This document shows positions 56,401 to 64,000 of a stretch of 64,000 bases of DNA, one piece after another. The stretch is taken from positions 20,985,911 through 21,049,910 of the forward strand of contig JAYGXS010000009.1 in assembly GCA_036362985.1 (NCBI GenBank). Direction: 5' to 3'. Every line of letters begins with the position of its first letter. Position 1 is the stretch's first letter. The position numbers were made by a program, and so were the translations under genes. The notes beneath the pieces were generated by a model, which was given only the letters and a program-made list of their open reading frames with translations, ran no database searches and had not been told where the DNA came from. Origin of the DNA: Ligula intestinalis. Taxonomy: Eukaryota > Platyhelminthes > Cestoda > Diphyllobothriidea > Diphyllobothriidae.

Positions 56401-58442
56401 GCCAACATCATGCAATGCTAAACGCAATGGTTAAATACTTTATAGATCAGGAATCATTGATCAAATGGAATTGGAATATTCATTATTTTTGGAGTATATT
56501 CCTGAGATATTGAAGCCTAAATGCGAATACCAGCTTGGTCTTCAGATAAAATCTCACAAACTGATAAATGACTGCTTGCATTTTATGATTATTTTTCTTT
56601 AGACGTTAAAAAGCCTCAAAAATAAAACTACGTCCTTTGAAAACATAGGCAGAAGTATTCTTACTTGCACATGCTGGATACAGATTCACGCCTTCTTCAA
56701 TTTTTCACACTCCAACATAGGACATGTTTAGTTTGTAAGATAAGTCCCCAAGTTCCGTCGCACCTGCCTTTAAGTTTTCACTCTGAAATATGGCGAGATT
56801 ATTCTCCCAGATACTTAATATTCCATCTCCACTCAATTTATTAGTGCTGCTATAAAAAGCTTTTTAAATTTTGGTTAATATTCCATAAGACCGGTCACTG
56901 AATGGAAGTCGATCTTCTACCGTCCTATAAAAAAACGAATTTGCAATGTGACCGTTAACTTCTGAAATGAATAATGACATTGGGTGACTCAGAGATTTTC
57001 GTTTCCCTTCTTTCCTAATCGCCTTTGACGACTGTTTTTGAGCGAGGATTTGTAAGCCCGACTCAGGTTTTGATAGGTTCCTTTTGCTGCATCATAAAAC
57101 TCATGCAATTTAAAGTAGAAAGTAAATCCGACTAACGGAGTATTTCCTGTTCGAAAGTCCCCCGTTTTACTCGACGGTAAAATTGAATTCATTTAAGCAC
57201 ATAGCAAAGCAAAAGTCTTTTCAAATTGAGCTCCAGACTACATTTTAGGTTAAAAATTGTGTGGCCTGAATATGACGTCAGTTTTCGTGAAAAGTTGCAT
57301 GGCACATCACAGTTTTGGGAATTTTTGCGAAACTAACTCGTAGATAGTACTGCATGCCAAATGAAACATTTAAGATTTCGAGTAGTAAGTTAGTTTAGTA
57401 AAAATGCAGTCTCATATGAACGGCGTGAAATGTCTTAAGATATCTTTCAAACATAAAATGCCAAATAGTATTTACCGTGTGCAGTTGTTGTCATTGAAAG
57501 CATAACCAACGTGTACCAACGTAGACCCAATGCTTAGTAGGACTTTAATAAGTAATGAGCCGCAAAGTGTTTTACTCGACGTATAAGCAAGTATTTACCT
57601 CCTTAAAATCAAATTTGTTCATTCTGCAACAGAGCAACAAGGTTTGCAAATAAGTGCATTGAGAAGAAGACGACTCGATCGCTGAGACATATGACTGCAT
57701 TGTTCATGCATAAATATGCTTGCCATAATTTATCACGACAATGAACAAAGGGTGCGAAGCAATACAAGTTTGGCTTGATAATAACTAAACCTGGGCCCTT
57801 AAAACTACTCCATCGTCATAATAACGCCGTTTTTATGCGCAATCACCGGTCTCCTTTAGTCTGTGACCTAAAAACAAATTGTTTTACGGCACAAGTGTAG
57901 GCATGCTGCTCAATGTCTGGCAGCTAGCGTAATCATCGACCACAATTTAGCTTCAAATTGTCAAAGCCGTACGCGCTCTATCAAGTGTTCCACAGAAAAC
58001 GAAAAAATTGAGCAAATTAGATTCCTCTAAGCGAAGAATTTTTAAATATTTTTATCACAACCATACAACTGAATAGGAAGGCTCACGTATTTTATTAAAC
58101 AAACAACTTAATGTCTTATTCTCTTTTCTTCACCATCCATAAAGGAATCAAGTCATAGCACAACTGGCAACTGTTTCAGTGGAAGCCTATGCCGATCAAT
58201 ACCTTGAAAGTAGTCTTGGTAAGGGCTACTATATGTGATGCCCGCTTAATTGCATGTACACAGTAGTGCGATTTACATGCATTTCAAATCATTTGTCGCG
58301 GGATTTTTTCAATAGCCCGACTTACACGTTTTATTTTTCAATTTTGGTAGCGAATTCTACTCACTAGCTCGATTTACGCTTCTTTTCTTTTTAACTGATG
58401 CAGGCAGGTGGTCTCTAGCCCCAGAGCCTTCCTAACGGCTGC
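53446..58442. other. no gene recognised in 5 kb of AT-rich DNA
   Basis: Open frames at 55457-55696 (+) and 56989-57192 (-) have no domain. 57660-57690 repeats the GAGAAGAAGACGACTCGATC terminus word seen near 53240, so a scrap of a PLE end lies there. No RNA gene, tandem repeat or MITE was noticed. Confidence 0.5.
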
Positions 58443-58493
58443 TGCAGAAAATTTTGCGACGAAAACTTGATCGCTAGGACAATATGTTTATTT

Positions 58494-58536
58494 GCCTGAC
58501 GTTTCGACATCCGTCACGGATTCATCCTCACAGACA
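58494..58536 (-). ncRNA. hammerhead-like motif, left arm
   Basis: Minus strand: TGTCT, GTGAGGA (degenerate first core), AATCC, GTGAC, GGAT, GAAACGTC, AGGC. Confidence 0.4.
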
Positions 58537-59000
58537 TGAGTAGCGGAAACAGGCAAAGCATTCCCAGAAGTTTGCAGTATTTATAGGACACAGTCATTAC
58601 TGCAAGCATACAGCGACAATTAACGTTAATTGCCTTCTTGCGCGTGGATTGCTTGTTGGACGGCACGCGGGCTCTGACCTGTTGAACTTTCATCATGGGC
58701 GGTGGGCTCGGGCGTGATAATTGCTCGGCCGTCTGGCTTTCCGGTGTTGGCGTACGATGAGGCGGTGATCTGCCCGTTCCTAAGGTAATGACTGGCTTTG
58801 GCCAAATTAAATCGCAGCATCCAATCCATATTCAATGCCCGTGATGAAAGTTCAACAGGTCAGAGCCCGCGTGCCGTCCAACAAGCAATCCACGCGCAAG
58901 AAGGCAATTAACGTTAATGGTCGCTGTATGTTTGCAGTAATGACTATATCCTATTAATACTGCAAACTTCTGTGAATGCTTTGCCTGTTTCTGCTACTCA

Positions 59001-59044
59001 TGTCTCTAATGATGAATCCACGACGGATGTCGAAACGTCAGGCG
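59001..59044 (+). ncRNA. hammerhead-like motif, right arm
   Basis: TGTCT, CTAATGA (one change from CUGAUGA), AATCC, ACGAC, GGAT, GAAACGTC, AGGCG. The stem I pairing TGTCT/AGGCG is intact. Confidence 0.45.
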
Positions 59045-59265
59045 AATAAACATATTGTTCCAGCGATCGAGTCTTCTTCTTCTCAATTGCTTTATGGGAG
59101 ACGCTTGTTCGCTTGTAGTTGTAAGTAGCGTTGTCACATATTTTCCAGCTTTTTTGCCTCTTACCAGCCGCAACACCAAAAATGGAAACTTGGTGCTACG
59201 GCTGCCAAACGACGAAAAATGTAAAATTGGTGACAACCCTACTTACGCAAAATTTTCTGCAGCAG

Positions 59266-59645
59266 CTGTCAGTAAAGCTTTTCACATTTAGCCGCCATAG
59301 TTTCCTCCTTCCATGTACATGTTAATTTTCTTGTATATACGTCGGTTGGCCTTCTTAGCCCATCAGAAACCGATTTTATCCCTCTTTGCTTATTTGAATT
59401 ACAATGAAGTCATGCACGCAACAGGTCACATTGCTAGCACCGTTTTGAAAGTGATCGAATTTAGCCTATATTTGACGAATTTTTCAAGAAAATTTATCCA
59501 CGATGTCGAAAATTGCAGTCCTTAATGATTTTGAATTTCTTTTGATTACCCGGTGTTGCGGGGTTTCGCGCCTTATTTTATTTATTTTGAATGGAGGAGT
59601 TTTTTCCTGAAAATTTTTGAACTATAGGTTCAAAATAAAGCGTAT
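59266..59645 (+). repeat. dispersed repeat R2, copy 3
   Basis: Runs from AGCTTTTCACATTTAGCCGC, through CCACGATGTCG, to TTGAATGGAGGAGTTTTTTC and CAAAATAAAGCGTATCCCTC. The end matches copy 2. Confidence 0.6.
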
Positions 59646-62600
59646 CCCTCCTAAATGTAACACTTGTATGTTAACGTGGACAAGTCATCCGATCTTAACA
59701 AACACCGCTTGCAAGTGAGCAGTGCAGCTTGACTATAGGTTACCACGGAAGGTCTACATACACCATCTATTCCCGTTCTTCAGTCCCGATAGATAGGCAA
59801 GAGTTACACAAAGAAAAATTATATAGAGAGTGAGCAATTAATTTTTTAACAGGTAGATACACACAGAGTCTTAAACGAACCGTCTAAAATATGACGGTAA
59901 GGACGGTTTGACCCCCTAAAGCGTGTAATTGTCACGTTTAACCGCATCGGGGCTGTTCAGGGAAGTGTATAAGCTTATTTTTCTGCTTGTAAATAACCGT
60001 CCCGAATTCAGTCCAAAGATTTCTAAGCAAAATATCACACAAAATTTACTAAGGTACCTACTTTTTTCGAAACTGCGTAAATCCGATGACATTCCAGACG
60101 TTCTTGGTCTCAAGAAGGTTTATTATTGTTGGTTAATAGAGAAATACGGGCTATCTTTCGGGAATGTGAGAAAAAGACAAGATGTACGGAAGAAACGCCA
60201 CAGAAAATCTCAGCAGGCTGCGCTGCTTAATACAGAAATATGACTAAAACTAGCGACTATTGGTTCCAGAACTTGTGAATCAGGAGTCAAAAATGCTTAG
60301 AACGAGTCATGAAACAGGCTTATTCATAGGGTGTATTCCCTAAATATTACCAAATCAGTGCACCGAAAGCATATGAATTTCCTTCAGGAGTTAGGCTTAT
60401 ACAAATAAATTAAAAATGAAAGAACATTTGGAGGTAAAGATAACGTACAGTATCGTATACTGGATATTTGTCCCACTGGCGCACTTACAGTAATGTACTA
60501 AAATGTTTCCTCATAAAATATTAACTTGGCTGCTGTTTTATTTTTCCCTCACAGGATAGTAAAGCCAAGTAACAAATGCAACCGCATACTTAATAACTGA
60601 AGTTTAATTCGCCATCGCCAGTATAGTAAAATCTATTTGTCACATAAGGGTAGTTACAATTAATTGCAACAAAGAAAATATGTACATACTTCAAGTAAAG
60701 GGTATAGGTATTCGGTCAAGTAACAATTATTTAAATGTACGGAGAAAAAATAAGTTTGATAGATATGGATGTAATCTAACTAAAAGAAAACAAGTGTTAG
60801 AACACAAATACATGTGCATATTAAAAATCTAAAGTCTAGGCAGCAGTACTGATATAAATGACTGTACTGTGTAAGCCGGGTAGTTAGAATTCCTCAGAGT
60901 TCCCTACTCGTGTAGGGGAGACTCTGCTACCGGGGCTCCTTTAGCCGAGAGTTCAATTGGAGATTCGGGTATGCGATCGAAGAATCAAGTTATTTTATTA
61001 TTCCAATGCTGTTTTTATTCAGATGGAGCAGATGGTTCTCCAAATGTCTATGACAAAATTTAAACTATTTATCAATTCCCTGTTGTGTTATTATTTAATT
61101 CCACCGCTTCTATTCCATAGCGTGTTTTCCTGGTGCAGTCGTCATCTTCCAAATCCAACACGGTATGCGTTTGCTATAGAGACTAGTAGAAACGTCATAG
61201 TTACTTGTTTGCAATTAGGATTAACCTTTATTTACCATTACAAAATAGAAAATTTGCAACACTTTTTTATAATCGTTATGTAACCATCAGCACTTCATAG
61301 AGAGATAAACTTTGCTAATGGGTATTGCGTCTTGTAAAAGAACAGTTCTGTACTTTGCGTAAAAATGCACGTTTCCATAGGCAGGTGACTGTGTCAAGGA
61401 TTTATTGTGCGTATACAATGTTTTCTTAAAAGTAACAGAATGTAGACTTAAAAATGTTTCTCAAAACTAGCAGTTATAAGCATGAGCACAAAGAAATTAG
61501 TTTAAAAATTAAATATAAGCACTTTGAAGGAAGCTTCATGAGAGTACTGTTAGTGTTGTTACACATCTGAAAACATTTTTGGATACAAATTAATAAGGCT
61601 TCAACGATAATTTCTCAAATCTTTGAGTTCGCAAATCCAACGATATGCATACACGTGCTACGGTGACTCTATTGTCGTTTTTGTGATTTTTCAAAATGAA
61701 AGCGACCACCAGGGTTTATCAGTTTAATTGTTTATTGCGAGCCAGTCACGACATCGCATGACTAAATTACTTTCTTCGGATTGCGCGACGCATTTAATGG
61801 CATTGTGCCTGTCCTAAGAACAAAGGCGTCGTCGTTTCCCTATCTCCCGATTCTTCAAATAACGCCCTAGGCTCTGCTTCAATTGGTTGACGGCTACCTT
61901 TTTCCGGGCTGAGGAGAATGAATGTACATACTTAAGGAAGGCGTTAGCCATATTCGTGCTAAACAATACCCATATTGTAATTCTTCCACTATAATTTTGG
62001 TAGCGGGTCTCTGGCAGGCATTTTCTTGATGAAGAAAGTCAGTAAACTAAACAGTGCTCAAGTAAATTCACCTGAAATCTTGGCTAAAGCATTAAAAAAT
62101 GCAGCTCTCGTAAATAAGAAACTAAGAATACAAATAAAATGTAACAATTTAAAAATATATAATAGGATTATTTCTGTCAGTGTTATTCTTGCTCCCCCCC
62201 TTCGGTTACCAAGCGATACAATTTTCTGGTGTCAAATTTAAGCCTTTGAGTTTGAACATGAAGATTACGGACCATAAAACTAACAACCATACATGCATGT
62301 CGAAAAAAACAATCTGCGTGAGACTGGGAATAAAGACTTTTTATGAACGCATAGGAACCATCCGAGCGTGGATATTGCCCAGTAGAAATAACACAAGTAA
62401 ACAAATCCAGCAACCCGCTATTTGGTCTACGAAGAAAAGAATCAAGTGGTTTTGTGTTATGTCCCATTCCCCAATATAAGAGTTCGGAAGAACTTACAGG
62501 TCAAATGCATGTAGCAAAATAAGCCACGGGTTAAGCTCTAACCGAAACTGATAGTTAAATTAGCAATGTAAAATGAGGAAGTCAAATTCGGCAAACACAT

Positions 62601-63300
62601 GCTTTCGGATTAGTAATCATCAGGTGCATACAGTAGTATAAGTGAGTTACGGTTTTACCTACAACGGTGTTTATGGTAGATGCATCGGGCTAAAAGGGGG
62701 GCAAGATGAAGGTAAGGCACGAACTCTTGGTAAAGCGCACCCATAAAAAATGCCGCACAGTGGATAAATTGTGTTGATGCGCGTATACTCGGCTTCGCGT
62801 TGTGCCAGCCACTTTGGAAATACTTTGACTCTGGTTTTATTGAGTTGGATATGACACCAGGCCCAGGTAGGAGAGAAGGAAAGAACGCGGTAGATGCAGT
62901 GGAAGTCTACTATCACAATAATCCAGCACAAGCCACCGTTTTTGTGCCACTCAGCTACCAGGCACACTGTTGGAACCACCGAAGTCAACGGGGTCGAACT
63001 GTGGAACGGCGAAAGTGTGTGATAAATAATGAACCACAGACCTTCGGCAGAGTGATCAGTGTCGGCAGAAATGAAGTTTAATTATTGACAAGTCCTATCA
63101 TGGGCATGGGAAACGGGGAGGGAGGGGGCGATAAGGATAACTACCAGTGCGTTGTCTCTATTTCGCCGTAACAGAATGTGAGTACGAGCATATGGGGTTT
63201 AACTTGGACCACAACATCTTAGTGGTTTGAAAGAGTACTTTTTGTGAACAAACTGACTCGGACTTGGATATGACTGACTTATTGAATGTTTATCAACCCA
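59646..63300. other. AT-rich DNA; one open frame, no recognised gene
   Basis: Apart from 59929-60243 nothing stands out. 62860-62900 shares GCGGTAGATGCAG with about 30827-30842. The frames at 60957, 62026, 62180 and 62671 lack domains. Confidence 0.45.
59929..60243 (+). CDS. open frame of 104 codons, function unknown
   Basis: The frame has protein-like composition. A hydrophobic stretch near the start (YKLIFLLV) leads to a Lys/Arg-rich C-terminus (VRKRQDVRKKRHRKSQQAAL) and a TGA. A possible acceptor, CCCGAATTCAG, lies at about 60012, which would make the exon begin within the frame. I recognise no domain; it could be a decayed transposon protein. No partner exon or repeat copy was seen in the window. 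Confidence 0.25.
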   Translation: MSRLTASGLFREVYKLIFLLVNNRPEFSPKISKQNITQNLLRYLLFSKLRKSDDIPDVLGLKKVYYCWLIEKYGLSFGNVRKRQDVRKKRHRKSQQAALLNTEI

Positions 63301-63384
63301 TAAAAACATTTGGGATCTAAACTGGCAAGACAGCGAGCCCATAGTGCCTTGAGTGAGCGAACTGAACTGTCATTGACTCGAGTC

Positions 63385-63775
63385 TCAGGTATTGCACCGC
63401 CTGGAGTTGGTTATGCCTGGCTGATAAGGGCTAATAATCCAGACATGTCTTTGTCGGTTATGCTATATGCCTGGACTACTAGCCTTTGTGCAGCTGTTGG
63501 CAGAAGCCGAGAGTGAGCTCCAGGGCAAATTGGAACGGGTGAGTTCCGTCAGCGATCGGTTAACGTTCATTAACGGGCGTCAATATCTCCCAATCTCAAC
63601 CGACACAACAAGGACATAGTGGCTCAATGGTAAGAGCATTATAGTTCTGATCCAACGGCGGTGAGCTCCAGTCTCGGGCGGTGCAGTATCTGGGGTTGGT
63701 TATGACTGGCTGATGATAGTTAATAAGCCAGAAACGATCATTCTAGTCTCCGTTGTCTACATAGGTAATATTACT
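63385..63775 (+). repeat. two SINE-2 copies in the same orientation
   Basis: The first (about 63385-63500) has only the body (GAGTTGGTTATGCCTGGCTG, then CCAGACATGTCTTTGTCGG). The second (63608-63775) has the tRNA-like head (GTGGCTCAATGGTAAGAGCA), a weak B box, then GGGGTTGGTTATGACTGGCT and CCAGAAACGATCATTCTAGT. Confidence 0.65.
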
Positions 63776-64000
63776 CTGCTTCAATGACAAGCCGATTTGC
63801 GGCTGTTGACGGGGCTCGAGATTCGGCCAAAAGGCATAAAGGGACTAGTGGGCCCCGTAACCAACCGATGAGTGCATATCTACTTTGTAGAGGCGGACAT
63901 TTCTATGTTCTGATGTAGCCAGGCGTAGGGGTGCTCCTCCATTTGCATAGAAAGGCACCTAGTAGTTCAGGCCACGTAGAAAAACGAAAATATAGGTCAG
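63776..64000. other. no feature seen
   Basis: Last 225 bases: no supported frame or repeat. Confidence 0.5.

Larger units (their letters stand above)
58443..59090. repeat. palindromic pair of PLE 3' regions, tails outward
   Basis: The left arm (58443-58700, minus) and right arm (about 58843-59090, plus) share the motif region, TAGCGGAAACAGGCAAAGCA-like sequence, the TATTTATAGGA / TATCCTATTAATA part, TTAACGTTAAT and GAAGGCAAT, up to GGTCAGAGCCCGCGTGCCGT. The spacer of about 140 bp belongs to the left element (PLE tail codons homologous to 40637-40840, e.g. DGRAIITPEP on the minus strand). Both termini are CTTCTTC-type or their decayed forms. Confidence 0.85.

Noticed and set aside
1..64000. 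CRISPR arrays, bacterial operons, rRNA genes
   Set aside because: No regularly spaced repeat arrays, no rRNA-like sequence and no prokaryotic gene organisation were seen.

Overview
The window looks like nuclear DNA of a repeat-rich invertebrate. A flatworm, and within that a tapeworm of the Diphyllobothriidea type, is my best guess. This is inference from several things: split genes with introns of several kb, abundant Penelope-like retroelements (PLEs) with a GIY-YIG endonuclease, tRNA-derived SINEs, and very sparse coding sequence. Nothing looks bacterial: there are no operons, no ribosome-binding-site architecture and no CRISPR.

Host-gene content is small. (1) On the + strand, 16264-16503 and 20548-21038 are two exons of a SINHCAF/FAM60A homologue (a Sin3-HDAC complex subunit), separated by a 4 kb intron. 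The second exon seems to end at a GC splice donor, and I did not find the last exon. (2) On the - strand, 45445-45738 is the terminal exon of a synaptogyrin-like vesicle protein. (3) On the - strand, 32890-33168 and 35718-35996 are two copies of one 279-bp fibronectin type III exon. Both have phase-1 boundaries; one is intact and one carries an in-frame stop. A diverged third piece lies near 38.1 kb. (4) A few open exon-like stretches (8918-9340 -, 11431-11590 +, the first 69 bases +) look coding but I do not recognise them.

The rest is mobile DNA and relics. PLE copies lie at 21.7-24.2 kb (an inverted pair), 24.6-25.5, 28.8-29.3, 38.6-41.0, 46.4-46.75 and 52.0-53.3 kb. All are broken by stops, frameshifts or truncation. 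Their 3' ends, and many solo pieces of them, carry a short motif with the layout of a hammerhead ribozyme. There is also a CR1-like LINE 3' fragment at 10.1-10.7 kb, a pogo/Tigger-like deletion derivative at 398-925, long-inverted-repeat MITEs at 12.7-13.6 and 47.4-48.4 kb, a small MITE with an AATT target duplication inside a PLE (40314-40502), two tRNA-derived SINE families, and several dispersed repeats.

The most striking large-scale pattern is that three unrelated retroelement families (PLE, SINE-1, SINE-2) repeatedly occur as head-to-head inverted pairs with their 3' tails pointing outward. I count at least nine such pairs in 64 kb. Together with the hammerhead-like motifs and a 109-bp motif-bearing insertion with its own target duplication, this is what most deserves a second look.
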